64,000 nucleotides of DNA from Pyrocephalus nanus (GCA_038380795.1 CM076272.1:935001-999000), one strand, 5' to 3'. Numbered from the stretch's first letter, positions 1 to 12,379 are shown. The notes: generated by a model from the letters alone, not told the origin. Made by a program: numbers and translations.

Positions 1-2505
1 CTAAATCCACACAAGGAACTCATGGTTTCCAAGGGGATCCACATTTGCAGAGAAACCTGTTTGTAGCTTGTGTTTTATAAATACAGTTTGATTTCTACTT
101 TTTCAATCAGCAAAGCGGAATTTTCATCACACTTTCTATGAACTCAACTTGAGTTTTGTTTTGGTTTTTTTTTTATAATTACAGTAACAACGCAATGATG
201 GGAATTTCTTTTACCCTTCACCACCAGTATCTGTGGTGATGAGAACTTTGTACTGCATAATACATGATGCCCTGCCTTGCATGTGATGTGCTTTACAAAA
301 AAATCTCGGTCTAATTGTGCAAGACTACTGTTACAAAACATTCTCATCACTGGCGTGTTTAATTGAGCTCCTGAGAGGCAGCATCAGTAAGACTTAGGGA
401 TAAATAACTGGTAGTCCCATTGGTCTCACCAAGAATCCATTGATGTTTCATAAATCCTAGTCAGTACAAATCTAATTGAGTTACCATGCTGAATTAGCTT
501 ACATCTAAATGGCATTCATGTCTACAAATGGAATAATTAGAGTCGAGAAAATGGGATATATGAAGTGCTATCCCAAGTGACAACAGCAAGACATTTGTAT
601 TCATTCAATCAACTGCTTTAAAAAAGCAGATGCAATACTTGATTTGGGGCTGATGATGAGACAGTGTTATTGAGCCCAGCACTAGTGTTAGACAGGGAAT
701 GTTAACTATTTTTGCAGGTCTCTCTATTTATATTTATTCTGAGAGATTCTGGGCTTTGACTCGTTCAGATTTTGCTTTAGGATACAAAGTCATTACATGA
801 CTACCATGACTACATCCTCCCTACTTCATATCTGGGGTAATGAAATCAGCTACACTCATTAGTGCTCTGCTCTCCACCACTGGAATTCTGAGATGAAGAG
901 AAAATAAATCAATAAATAACAGGGCTTCAAACAGAACTTTCAAAGCTACTAATATTTTTAGCCTCAGTACCGAAGGAGTCTTTTTTTAGACAGAATAAAG
1001 CAAACAGGAGTGTTCATTTTGTCACCTTGCTCAGCCACTTTGTTCTGTGCACTAAATTAAATAAGATACCACTACACTCCCCCTGGGATCCAGTGTCACC
1101 CTGGAAGTGACACCCTGCATCACAGGCTGACATTTATCAGATGCCACCAGTTGGCTGGCTCAGGTTTAGTTAAATGCCATCTGTTTTTTGAGGACAGACA
1201 TAAAGCATGGCCATCTCAAACTGTATATAAACCCTATTAAATTGGGATGATTCTTTGCCATGCTGGGTAACAGATTCCTTTAATTCAGAAAGTAGTCTAA
1301 TTTGCATGCATATTTTATTTATTACACCAATTAAGTTTTGCAAATAGTTTGCAATGAGGTCCCTATGACCTAATAATTCACAATTACTCCTGGGATATCC
1401 TGCCCACTTTAGCACGTTTTGAATAATATTGCTATCTCCTTGAGAAAAATAATGCATTTCTTACATGATGAATTTATGAAGAGTGTGCACACCTCTTTCT
1501 TAACCAATTTTACTCTAGCCAGGGTTACTGGAACTACTTCATGGACCTTTGTCGTGTTGGTTAATGAATGCTTCCCTTCAGCTTCCTCTCTTTTCAGATA
1601 CTTGTCTTCCAAGCTCTTGTGGAAATCCCACATCCACACAATCTAGATGAGCACTCCAGGTGGTAACACAACAGAAATGAATAATAACCATTTGAAGCTG
1701 CCAGAAGATATTCTGTTCCTGCTCCAACATTAAATAATGAAGAACAGTTGAAAATAGACATTGTGGAGCAAACTTAGGGCAGCCAAACCTACTCAAGACA
1801 GGTAAACCTACTTCAAATGTATACTGCAGAGCTTAACTTCCAAAAAACTGCATCAGAAAATAAAAATTTGATAGTCAATTGTGCCTGTTCAAATAATGAC
1901 AAGTTGCATTGACTTACTGTACAAAACTAAAGTACCATTTCATCTGCTTTGCTTTAGAGAGTTTTACAAGGAATTTTAAATGAGCTCAAAGTATGAGAAA
2001 ATGCTTTATTTTGGTCCTTGTGCTTCACATGTATAGCTTCCCCCCTTAAAGCATTCAGACAGTAATCTGCATTTCGGTACCTTTTATTCCATTACAAACT
2101 CACAAAACTCCTTTCTATAAGACAGAAAATCTGTAGCTTCCAAAGACAAGGAAGATGATATATTTGATTAAAAAAAAAAAAGACATATTTTGTATGTGAC
2201 TTTCACGTTCAGACCTGAATATCTGACCATGTTTTTGGAGCAGGTGGTTCCTTTGGGAGTGCAAATCTGCTCAAGAGATGAGTACCCTGCAACAGAACAT
2301 AATTATCTTTTTAAACTGTCTCTACATAGTGGTATGGAGTGCCTTGGCATTCCTGGATGCTGTCTCAGAAAATATACTTGGGCACACCCAGATAAAACCC
2401 TAAACCCACTGTGGCAGTGAAAAATCCCCTTTCTGTGTCCTGGCAGTGCTTCTGTTGCCAGCTGTGCTTTCCAACCTTTCCTGGAGCCTGGGGGAGCAGG
2501 AGGGG
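1..2505. other. Gene-free AT-rich flank with candidate regulatory blocks
   Basis: No convincing coding exon is visible; open frames are short and match no family I know. Two blocks look non-random. At about 480-760 there are several TAATTA/AATTAG cores. At about 1150-1450 there is a perfect POU octamer ATTTGCAT at 1300-1307, followed by further AT-rich homeodomain-like words. These are candidate distal regulatory elements by composition only; conservation was not tested. Confidence 0.4.
1300..1307 (+). promoter_or_regulatory. POU octamer motif
   Basis: An exact ATTTGCAT octamer is directly visible, followed by GCATATTTTATTTATT. POU-domain factors of the neural lineage bind this word. One octamer is expected by chance about every 30-65 kb, so function is inferred only from its AT-rich, homeodomain-like surroundings. 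Confidence 0.3.
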
Positions 2506-3173
2506 TCCCTGCTCCAGCCCCTGCTCCAGCCCCTGCCCCTGTTCCAGCCCCTGTTCCAGCCCCTGTTCCTGCCCCTGTTCCAGCCCCTGTTCCAGCCCCT
2601 GCTCCAGCCCCTGTTCCAGCCCCTGCTCCAGCCCCTGCTCCAGCCCCTGCTCCAGCCCCTGCTCCAGCCCCTGTTCCAGCCCCTGTTCCAGCCCCTGTTC
2701 CTGCCCCTGTTCCAGCCCCTGTTCCAGCCCCTGCTCCAGCCCCTGCTCCAGCCCCTGTTCCAGCCCCTGCTCCAGCCCCTGTTCCAGCCCCTGTTCCAGC
2801 CCCTGTTCCAGCCCCTGTTCCAGCCCCTGTTCCTGCCCCTGTTCCTGCCCCTGTTCCAGCCCCTGCTCCTGCCCCTGTTCCTGCCCCTGTTCCAGCCCCT
2901 GTTCCAGCCCCTGTTCCAGCCCCTGTTCCTGCCCCTGTTCCAGCCCCTGTTCCAGCCCCTGTTCCAGCCCCTGCTCCAGCCCCTGTTCCAGCCCCTGTTC
3001 CTGCCCCTGTTCCAGCCCCTGTTCCTGCCCCTGCTCCAGCCCCTGTTCCAGCCCCTGTTCCTGCCCCTGCTCCAGCCCCTGTTCCAGCCCCTGTTCCAGC
3101 CCCTGTTCCAGCCCCTGTTCCTGCCCCTGTTCCTGCCCCTGTTCCTGCCCCTGCTCCAGCCCCTGTTCCTGCC
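2506..3173. repeat. 12-bp minisatellite, about 55 copies
   Basis: The unit is CAGCCCCTGTTC, with variants in which TTC becomes CTC and CAG becomes CTG. The array is nearly uninterrupted, with one 6-bp short step near 2535. Because 12 is a multiple of 3 and the unit lacks stops in most frames, it opens frames of about 300 codons on both strands, each a four-residue repeat (QPLF, SPCS, GAGT, EQGL or NRGW types). These are repeat artefacts. The - strand carries GGGG every 12 nt with 8-nt spacers and the + strand carries matching C-runs, so G-quadruplex or i-motif formation is conceivable. Confidence 0.97.
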
Positions 3174-4439
3174 CAGGGGGCAGCTGGCTGTGGAAACCCC
3201 TGGACATTCCCTTTCCTGGCAGTGCTGAGCTCTGCCCTTTCCCTCTGCTGCAATACAAACTGTACAATCACTGCTCCCTCCCCGTGCTGAGAGCAGCTGA
3301 ATATTCGTGAACACCCCTCAGCTTCAGCTTTCCCAGAGCTCAGCCCTTCAGTCCCCCTTCACCCCCTCACCTGGTGCCCCTGTGACACAGCAACCCTGGG
3401 CAAAACAGACTGAAACCCCCCCTGTGCTCACTCCCATCTCCAGGTCCTGCTGAGCCTTCACAGTGCCCACCAAGCTGCCTGTCCCATCACCCACCCCGAG
3501 CTAATTATCACCTTTTCCTCAGAATTCCCATAAGTAGATGTCATTTCTGGTTATTTGTCCCGTGGATCTGACCCTGATTTGCCCAGCAAAGTGGACTCAT
3601 GGGCACTGCCTGCCTTTCCTAAAAGCTTGAGATTTGGGTTCTTCCCTTGCATGTTTGACGTTCCCCTTGATAAAACGCACCTGGCAATGGCAACAATAAA
3701 ATAAAACGAGCGATTCCCAACAAGACAACTACAGAGAAAAATTATTATTTTTTTTTTTAAGTAGCTGTTTCCTCATCACCAGCAAACTGTTTCAGAAGGG
3801 GACACTGCCAGAGGCCTCCATGCTCTGTGCCTGTGGTGGTACAGAGCTCAGAGGACAGCAGGATGAAGTTCTGCATTTTGGTCTACAGAAATTCGTTTTC
3901 AAGCAAGGGGGACCTGTGCTCAAGTCTGCCAGAAAATCACCCAAACCTGCAGATCTACACAGAATAAAAGCCCCTTGTGCACCGTAACTCTCAAGTTACC
4001 CATTCACAGGAGCAATGAGGACCAAAACCGAACCACTGAGCCAGGGAGGCAGTGAAAGATCTCCCCAAACCAGCTCAAAACAAATCCTGTTTACAACAGC
4101 CCTAAGTGTAATAGGCAATAACCACATCACACTCCAGCTCTTTGAGGTCCTCCTGTTTTAGTTCTGTGCCATTTCATCAACGCCCTCGCAAGGAGAGGTG
4201 TGTGAAGGAGCTCTGCCACAGGTCATTTTAGGAGACATTTACATTCCGTTGTTAATTGGGGATGCAAGGACAGATGCAAAGGCCCAGCAAGTGTCCTGCT
4301 GTCCCTGGGACCGAGTGGCCTTGCCCGGACTACATCTCCCATCAGCCAACGTGCAGGGGCCCGACCGACACTTTTAGCAGCTGCATTTCCATAAAAGCAG
4401 AATTGTGACTCAGCTCCGAGGAAAAAAAATCCGGTGTGA

Positions 4440-4860
4440 AATTGCTGGGTGTTATTTAAAAGGACACGGACTAAGTGATTGTTTATCAGTATACAAAATA
4501 CTGAGGGAAATTTTCCCACAGGAGTAGCAGCCTGAATAGTATTAACAGTGCTTTAAACTGTAATGAATTCCCAGTCTAATTCACTATGAGGTTTCAATTT
4601 ATACCACATTTAGAGTACTCCAGGTTCAAGTAATCACTGCAGTAATTAGCTTACTTCCAGTCCTCCAAAATAAACCCACTAATTTTTGCAATCAGCCTTC
4701 ATTTGGTTAATCACCAGTTTAATTGATTTAATTAGTTTGATCTGCAAAATTAGTCAAGTGTAAATACTGTTTTGTAAACAGAGTTTAGCTCCAAGCTGTA
4801 ATATAGGGAATTCTAATTCAAAGCTAGAGTTAATAATAAAAACCAACACACACATGATTT
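4440..4860. promoter_or_regulatory. Candidate distal enhancer (homeodomain-core cluster)
   Basis: This block of about 400 bp is dense in ATTA/TAAT cores: AATTAGCTTA near 4646, TTAATTGATTTAATTAG near 4720, and more to about 4830. It also contains TTTGTAAACAGAG with a forkhead-like core near 4770. It lies between ordinary mixed-composition DNA, as conserved non-coding elements around developmental genes often do. The function and any link to FOXB1 are inferred. Confidence 0.35.
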
Positions 4861-5612
4861 TTGTTGCGGTATCCAGCAGTTTTAAGTCTGCAAGACACAA
4901 ATTTACACTTTTAATAGATAATGCAATTTTATATTAGTGACAAAACCGAGGACATTGCCTGTCTAAATTTTATTCCTGACTAATGATTTTTGCACTGTGA
5001 CAACTCACACCACAACAGTGGTTTTTGCTTTCTCTAGTTAAGGAGCAGAATTTTTCCTTTTTATTATGCTCTTGTTTGCAAAAGGTGCTAAAAGGTATTT
5101 AGTAATAAGCTAGACCAAGGGAAAAAAATATAAAAATATAAAAATAATACAAAAATATAAACATATAAGGAGAACTCTGATTACTTCTAAACAAACATTA
5201 TTTCCAAACATTTTAGAAGGCACAAGAAGAAGCAAGCCAAGCTGCAAAGCTGGGCAGTGCCATTAACATACGAGGCAGAGGGAAGGTCTAAACAAAAATC
5301 ATGCCTTGAAATTGTAAGTTGAACAAACTGAGCTGCCTTTGACACCATGGTCAAGTAATTTAGATTTGCTGAGTCTCCCTTCAGACTGGGAATGTAAAGA
5401 GTGTTTGTTCCTAACTCAAAAAGAGGTTGCAAAACCCATTACTGAGAAGGGGGAAAACGAAACCTCCTAGTATTGAAAAATAAGATTTTATCGACAAAGC
5501 ATCAAAAAGTTATCTCAGGTTGGTTTTCCCTTAAAAAAAGTATTTGTATTTCAGTTTGGTTTAAATTATTTTTTAATCTATTTTAGTTTATTTGAAGATT
5601 TTCCTTTTTTTG

Positions 5613-5636
5613 TTTTGAAAGCTGAAGCTTTCAAAA
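5613..5636. repeat. Perfect inverted repeat, 11-bp arms
   Basis: TTTTGAAAGCT at 5613-5623 is followed by a 2-nt spacer and its exact complement AGCTTTCAAAA at 5626-5636. The TTTTGAAA word recurs just downstream. It is directly seen. It may be a cruciform-prone site or chance in AT-rich DNA. Confidence 0.85.
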
Positions 5637-8600
5637 TGTTTTGAAATTGAAGAAATTTAACCGCTATACTCAAACATTTCAGGATTTTCTTCCCTGTCTG
5701 AAAAATTATTTCCTGACAGCTGTACATTCCCCTACCTGCAGAGATGTTACTCTTTCAAAGAAAAAACAGGAAAGAGGGAAGAAGGAAAAAAAAAAGACCC
5801 ACAAAAAATCCAACTATTATTTTTTTTCAGTTCACTCCACTGTAAAAATGGAAAACAAGATATATTCAGAGGAAAAAAATTCAACAGTGAAAGCAAGTTT
5901 TTGTTCATTTTGATTTGAATTCCTCTCTCAAAACATTTCCAGCTTCGTATCAAATGTTTTGTTCAAAGGGAAGGTTTTTTGTTTCTTTGAGTAGCCACTC
6001 TGGGGGAAAAAACCACCACCACCAAACCCCAGAGCAACTCATCTGAGCCCTCCCAACTTTAGAAGATTGCTCATGCAATTCTGGCCAAGAGCAGAACGGA
6101 GGGAGCTGCAGGGCAGAGCCTGCACCTGCCTAAGCTCGGTGCCAGACTCTGTTCCAGCCCACATTCCATCATGGAAAGACAGGGAAAACTCACAAGGTCT
6201 AGACTATAAACCATTTCAAAGCCTTATTTCTCATCTCTTATGACCACAACGGTAATTTGTGACTTGCAAAACCAACAGTGAGGGCTGTTCTGGGGTTACC
6301 ACCAAGCAGGATTCGGGGGATTCAGGTAAACTGAGTTCCAGATGTTTCTGTCCCTGTGATTTGCACTGATCTCCAATCTGTCAGCTCTAATTATCAACCA
6401 AACTGAGTGAATTAAGCCAACCCCTCTGCAGAAGACACATCTGTGCCCAAGGAGAGCACAGCCACGGCACCAAGGCTGAAGAGGTTCCCCAGCACTCCCT
6501 GTGCCCTCAGTGCCAGGTCACTTCAGAGCAGACACAGCCCCTCCCCTGCCCCATCTCCAGAGCTAACACAGCTCTAATCAATGCTGAGAACTGCTTAAGG
6601 TTGGCCCAGAAATGTAACAGTTCAAAAGGAAAATTGGAGCTAAACATGGTGAGTAATTGTTGTTAGAGCCACAAGAAAGATTCACCACCACCACCCAGAC
6701 AGGGGCTACCCTTTCCCTCCTGGTCTGCAGCTTGTAACCAGAGAGAACAAGATCCATTACAACAAATATCCAACATTACCACATCCATAAACGAGTAAAA
6801 AACACTTCCTGCATATAGATTCTGGCAGTTCTCAGAAGTTCTGGCACTGCAGCAGATTTTAAGTGACTCCAGGCACAACATGGTCACACACAACTGCTTA
6901 ACAACCACCCGGGCTTGGGCTCAGTCTCACACATAGACCCGAGTTTAACTTTTAATTCCAAATGAAGTTACTCACCCTCTGCCTCCTGCCAAGGCCTCAA
7001 AGTTCTACCAACACTTCCCTCTGGATGCAGGCTGCTTCCCTCTCGAGCCCAGCACACGTTCTTCCCGGACCACCCCTTTCTCCATGTCAGACAGACTTAT
7101 CTGCAGGGACACTGCCCAACTCCTGTGACACAGCACCTTGACTTCAGAGTGCCATCCAACTCCCCCCCACCACACAGTCCTGTGTAACCTCCTACCAGGT
7201 GTATCCCACAAAAGTGATTTCCACATCAGCACCACCTCCTCTCTCTCCCCTTATCACCATCCCTGAACAGAAGACCGTTCCAAGTCATTGCACTGCTTAA
7301 GGGCAGAGTTTAAAGAAAAATTAAAACATGGGTGGGAAGAATTGAGGAGAAAGACTTTTATAAACCTCCTAGAATTTGGTTTGAATGCTAATTAAGGCCA
7401 CCTCTCTCTTCTGAATGCCTGTGAGGTCACACCTCCACAGCAGTTTTCACAAATGCTGACAATTACTTGCAAATGCAATCAGGTGCCAGTCCTTATTTTT
7501 GAGACACCAACACGGTAGGAACTTGCACAAGGAACTTTTCCTTGGCATTTAAACGGGTGAACATCACCTCGATTTTTATAATTTCTAGCACCCCTATATT
7601 CATGCCTGGCTGTCTAATTCATTCCTCCTGAATCGTTCACCTCTCACTGCTCCATTTCTGTGGCTGTAAGGTTGGTCATTCGCTGTGCAGCACGTGGCTG
7701 TATCAGTAACAAAACAGCCAAAATGGACAAAGAAACTGCCATACTTTGTGTTTCAGACTTCACCAAGAACACATAATGAATCTATTCCCCTCAGGACTTT
7801 TAATAAGTGGGCAATATCACATGACTCTCATCGTCTCCAAATGGAAATCATTATGCTGAGACCAATAAGCCACAAGGAGCAAATACTGATATTTTAAAAA
7901 TTATTAATGGAATCAAGGCCTGAAAATTGCAAGAGTCAGACAGACACTTGTAGGAATAATGTGATCCCAATTAACAGCAACAGGTTTATATAACTGTATC
8001 TGCAGATAGCAAATGTCACTCACGAAGGAAAACGTTGTGAGAATAAATTTTTTAAAAGTAATGAGAATAAATTAGGATACAAAAGCTGCCTGGAGGTTAA
8101 CACTGTGCCTATTCCTCCACCTTCTGTCTGCACCACACAATGCAAGTCAGCTGAGCAGAAATATAACTAATAAGACTCCTTCTTGCAGTTCTCTGCTTTC
8201 ATATGATGTTTCTTTATTTGACTATATTCCACCAACCTTCAGAAATTATGTTTTCATAAACCCTGCAGAATTTATTTCCCTTTTGTAAATTCTCTTATTC
8301 CCTTTCTAAAAACACTAGAATTTAACCATTCAATGTGACCAACAGATCACAAGGAAGCTAAAATGCATCCAGCATCACTCCAGATCTGTAACCAGGATTA
8401 AAGGATTAATCCACAAGAAAAGCTGCAGCAAACTCCATTCCAGTTTATACACTGGGACACAAAAGCATTTCTGAAGCCCCAGTGCAGATACTGGAGCAAT
8501 TGAGCCACTTTTCAGTGGTCATCTTCCTGTACTTCCAGTGCAAAGAGGGGCACACGTGCTGGGTGTCCCACAGGATGCTCCAGGACAGCCTGGGTCACCT

Positions 8601-8957
8601 CCTGGTGAACTGCTGACAGAACTGGGGCCCTGTCCTGCTTTCAGAGTGACCCAAGTCCCCCAAAGCCTAAACTGCGTGACTCTGAGTGGGGCTGCAGCTG
8701 CCAACAGAGGGACTTGCAGACAGAATAGTCCCTGGCTGTAAAGAAGGGCCAAAGTGCTGTTTAAGGAAAGCAGCTGAGCCCCTGATTCCTCACGAAATCA
8801 GAGGCACTGGGCTCCTAAGGGCACTCCAAACCTTTCTGGAAGCACATCAGCATCGAAGGCACAGCCACACCTGCAAGTGTGCATTGACAAGGCAGATCTG
8901 GAAAACATCAAACGTGTTTATGGAAGGGACAACCTGATCTCCCACACACTGCAATTA

Positions 8958-11830
8958 CACGTGCATACATGTTCCTGTGAGTGTGACATGTGAGTGCATG
9001 TTCCTGTGAGTGTGACACGGGACTGTGACACGTGAGTGCATGTTCCTGTGAGTGTGACATGTGAGTGCATGTTCCTGTGAGTGTGACATGTGAGTGCATG
9101 TTCCTGTGAGTGTGACATGTGAGTGCATGTTCCTGTGACTGTGACACGTGAGTGCATGTTCCTGTGAGTGTGACATGTGAGTGCATGTTCCTGTGAGTGT
9201 GACACGTGAGTGCATGTTCCTGTGAGTGTGACATGTGAGTACTGTTCCTGTGAGTGTGACATGTGAGTGCATGTTCCTGTGAGTGTGACATGTGAGTGCA
9301 TGTTCCTGTGAGTGTGACATGTGAGTGCATGTTCCTGTGAGTGTGACATGTGAGTGCATGTTCCTGTGAGTGTGACATGTGAGTGCATGTTCCTGTGAGT
9401 GTGACATGTGAGTGCATGTTCCTGTGAGTGTGACACGTGAGTGCATGTTCCTGTGAGTGTGACATGTGAGTACTGTTCCTGTGAGTGTGACATGTGAGTG
9501 CATGTTCCTGTGAGTGTGACACGTGAGTGCATGTTCCTGTGAGTGTGACACGTGAGTGCATGTTCCTGTGAGTGTGACATGTGAGTGCATGTTCCTGTGA
9601 GTGTGACACGTGAGTGCATGTTCCTGTGAGTGTGACACGTGAGTGCATGTTCCTGTGAGTGTGACATGTGAGTACCTGTTCCTGTGAGTGTGACACGTGA
9701 GTGCATGTTCCTGTGAGTGTGACATGTGAGTGCATGTTCCTGTGAGTGTGACATGTGAGTGCATGTTCCTGTGAGTGTGACACGTGAGTGCATGTTCCTG
9801 TGAGTGTGACACGTGAGTGCATGTTCCTGTGAGTGTGACACGTGAGTGCATGTTCCTGTGAGTGTGACATGTGAGTGCATGTTCCTGTGAGTGTGACATG
9901 TGAGTACCTGTTCCTGTGAGTGTGACATGTGAGTGCATGTTCCTGTGAGTGTGACACGTGAGTGCATGTTCCTGTGAGTGTGACACGTGAGTGCATGTTC
10001 CTGTGAGTGTGACACGTGAGTGCATGTTCCTGTGAGTGTGACACGTGAGTGCATGTTCCTGTGAGTGTGACATGTGAGTGCATGTTCCTGTGAGTGTGAC
10101 ACGTGAGTGCATGTTCCTGTGAGTGTGACACGTGAGTGCATGTTCCTGTGAGTGTGACATGTGAGTGCATGTTCCTGTGAGTGTGACATGTGAGTGCATG
10201 TTCCTGTGAGTGTGACATGTGAGTGCATGTTCCTGTGAGTGTGACATGTGAGTACTGTTCCTGTGAGTGTGACATGTGAGTGCATGTTCCTGTGAGTGTG
10301 ACACGTGAGTGCATGTTCCTGTGAGTGTGACATGTGAGTACACATTCCTGTGAGTGTGACATGTGAGTACTGTTCCTGTGAGTGTGACATGTGAGTACCT
10401 GTTCCTGTGAGTGTGACACGTGAGTGCATGTTCCTGTGAGTGTGACATGTGAGTGCATGTTCCTGTGAGTGTGACACGGGACTGTGACATGTGAGTGCAT
10501 GTTCCTGTGAGTGTGACACGTGCATACATGTTCCTGTGAGTGTGACATGTGAGTACACATTCCTGTGAGTGTGACATGTGAGTACCTGTTCCTGTGAGTG
10601 TGACATGTGAGTACCTGTTCCTGTGAGTGTGACACGTGAGTGCATGTTCCTGTGAGTGTGACATGTGAGTGCATGTTCCTGTGAGTGTGACATGTGAGTG
10701 CATGTTCCTGTGAGTGTGACATGTGAGTGCATGTTCCTGTGAGTGTGACACGTGAGTGCATGTTCCTGTGAGTGTGACACGTGAGTGCATGTTCCTGTGA
10801 GTGTGACACGTGAGTGCATGTTCCTGTGAGTGTGACACGTGAGTGCATGTTCCTGTGAGTGTGACACGTGAGTGCATGTTCCTGTGAGTGTGACATGTGA
10901 GTGCATGTTCCTGTGAGTGTGACACGTGAGTGCATGTTCCTGTGAGTGTGACACGTGAGTGCATGTTCCTGTGAGTGTGACATGTGAGTGCATGTTCCTG
11001 TGAGTGTGACACGTGAGTGCATGTTCCTGTGAGTGTGACATGTGAGTGCATGTTCCTGTGAGTGTGACACGTGAGTGCATGTTCCTGTGAGTGTGACACG
11101 TGAGTGCATGTTCCTGTGAGTGTGACATGTGAGTACCTGTTCCTGTGAGTGTGACACGTGAGTGCATGTTCCTGTGAGTGTGACATGTGAGTGCATGTTC
11201 CTGTGAGTGTGACATGTGAGTACACATTCCTGTGAGTGTGACATGTGAGTACCTGTTCCTGTGAGTGTGACATGTGAGTGCATGTTCCTGTGAGTGTGAC
11301 ATGTGAGTGCATGTTCCTGTGAGTGTGACATGTGAGTACACATTCCTGTGAGTGTGACATGTGAGTACCTGTTCCTGTGAGTGTGACATGTGAGTACCTG
11401 TTCCTGTGAGTGTGACACGTGAGTGCATGTTCCTGTGAGTGTGACACGTGAGTGCATGTTCCTGTGAGTGTGACATGTGAGTGCATGTTCCTGTGAGTGT
11501 GACACGTGAGTGCATGTTCCTGTGAGTGTGACACGTGAGTGCATGTTCCTGTGAGTGTGACACGGGACTGTGACATGTGAGTGCATGTTCCTGTGAGTGT
11601 GACACGTGCATACATGTTCCTGTGAGTGTGACATGTGAGTACACATTCCTGTGAGTGTGACATGTGAGTACCTGTTCCTGTGAGTGTGACACGTGAGTAC
11701 CTGTTCCTGTGAGTGTGACACGGGACTGTGACATGTGAGTACCTGTTCCTGTGAGTGTGACACGGGACTGTGACATGTGAGTGCCTGTTCCTGTGAGTGT
11801 GACACGTGCATACATGTTCCTGTGAGTGTG
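8958..11830. repeat. 29-bp minisatellite, about 100 copies, with higher-order structure
   Basis: The unit is 29 bp and reads GTGAGTGCATGTTCCTG then TGAGTGTGACAT (or GACAC). Variants include GTGAGTACCTG, GTGAGTACACAT, a 28-bp form with GTACTG, and short steps containing CGGGACTGTGAC near 9017, 10477, 11563, 11720 and 11762. Nearly every junction between units makes CACGTG or CATGTG. A distinctive run of variant units near 10471-10620 recurs about 1086 bp later near 11557-11706, so the array has duplicated in large segments. On the - strand the unit has no stop in any frame, and since 29 is not a multiple of 3 all three frames stay open for about 1000 codons with the same 29-residue period. I treat that as a by-product. 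Confidence 0.98.
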
Positions 11831-12308
11831 CCATGTGCACACATGCCTTTGTGTACACACATCTGCATACACAGAGGTGGTACACTGGCTGCACAGGACA
11901 GCTGCTGTGGGACCTTCAGTGGCTCTTGAACTCCCCCCCAGCCCCTCATCCTCCTGCAGCAGCCCCAGGATGATTTGGCAGATGCTGTCACTCACTCCCC
12001 TCCAGCTGCAGCTCTAGATCCCTGCTGTGCTGTGTGTGGGCACAGGTACCAAATGCTCTCAGACATAACAAGTCCCACTGCTGACCCCCCTCTCTGCTGG
12101 CCAGCCCTGCTCTATTTGCACACCCTCCCAGGGATCTGCTCACACAAGTCTCCCCAGTCCCTGGAAATAGTTTTGTCCATTCCGAGCTTTAGCTCCTCAA
12201 TCTCTCCAGTGAAGCCTCTGTGTCAAATAAATACGTTTTACAAACACTGGTGTTCATTTAATGCTGAGGTTCCACAACCCCTCGAAACACTAAACTCCAG
12301 TCAACCTT

Positions 12309-12366
12309 TATAATGCCTTTTCTTCTTCCTCTTTTTTCTTTTTTTTTTTTTTTTTTTTCTTTTTTC
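12309..12366 (+). repeat. Pyrimidine tract (T-rich)
   Basis: A C/T-only run broken by very few bases, with about 20 consecutive T in its centre. It is low-complexity sequence, useful mainly as a length-variable marker. Confidence 0.9.
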
Positions 12367-12379
12367 CTGGCAACATCCT

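Larger units (their letters stand above)
3174..8957. other. Gene-free stretch with AT-rich candidate element
   Basis: No supportable gene. From about 4440 to 4860 the sequence turns strongly AT-rich, with repeated AATTAG, TAATTA, TTAATTGATTTAATTAG-like words and TGTAAACA, the forkhead-type word on the reverse reading of TGTTTACA. This is the strongest enhancer-like block in the interval. A- and T-rich low-complexity runs occur at 5110-5165 and 5520-5900. The rest (6000-8957) shows nothing I can name. Confidence 0.45.

Noticed and set aside
2303..3314. Frames of about 260-320 codons on both strands
   Set aside because: They are translations of the 12-bp minisatellite into four-residue repeats.
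8908..11995. Open frames of 979, 1025 and 1027 codons on the - strand
   Set aside because: They follow the 29-bp array exactly and repeat one 29-residue period; no domain, no codon bias and no conserved start or end.
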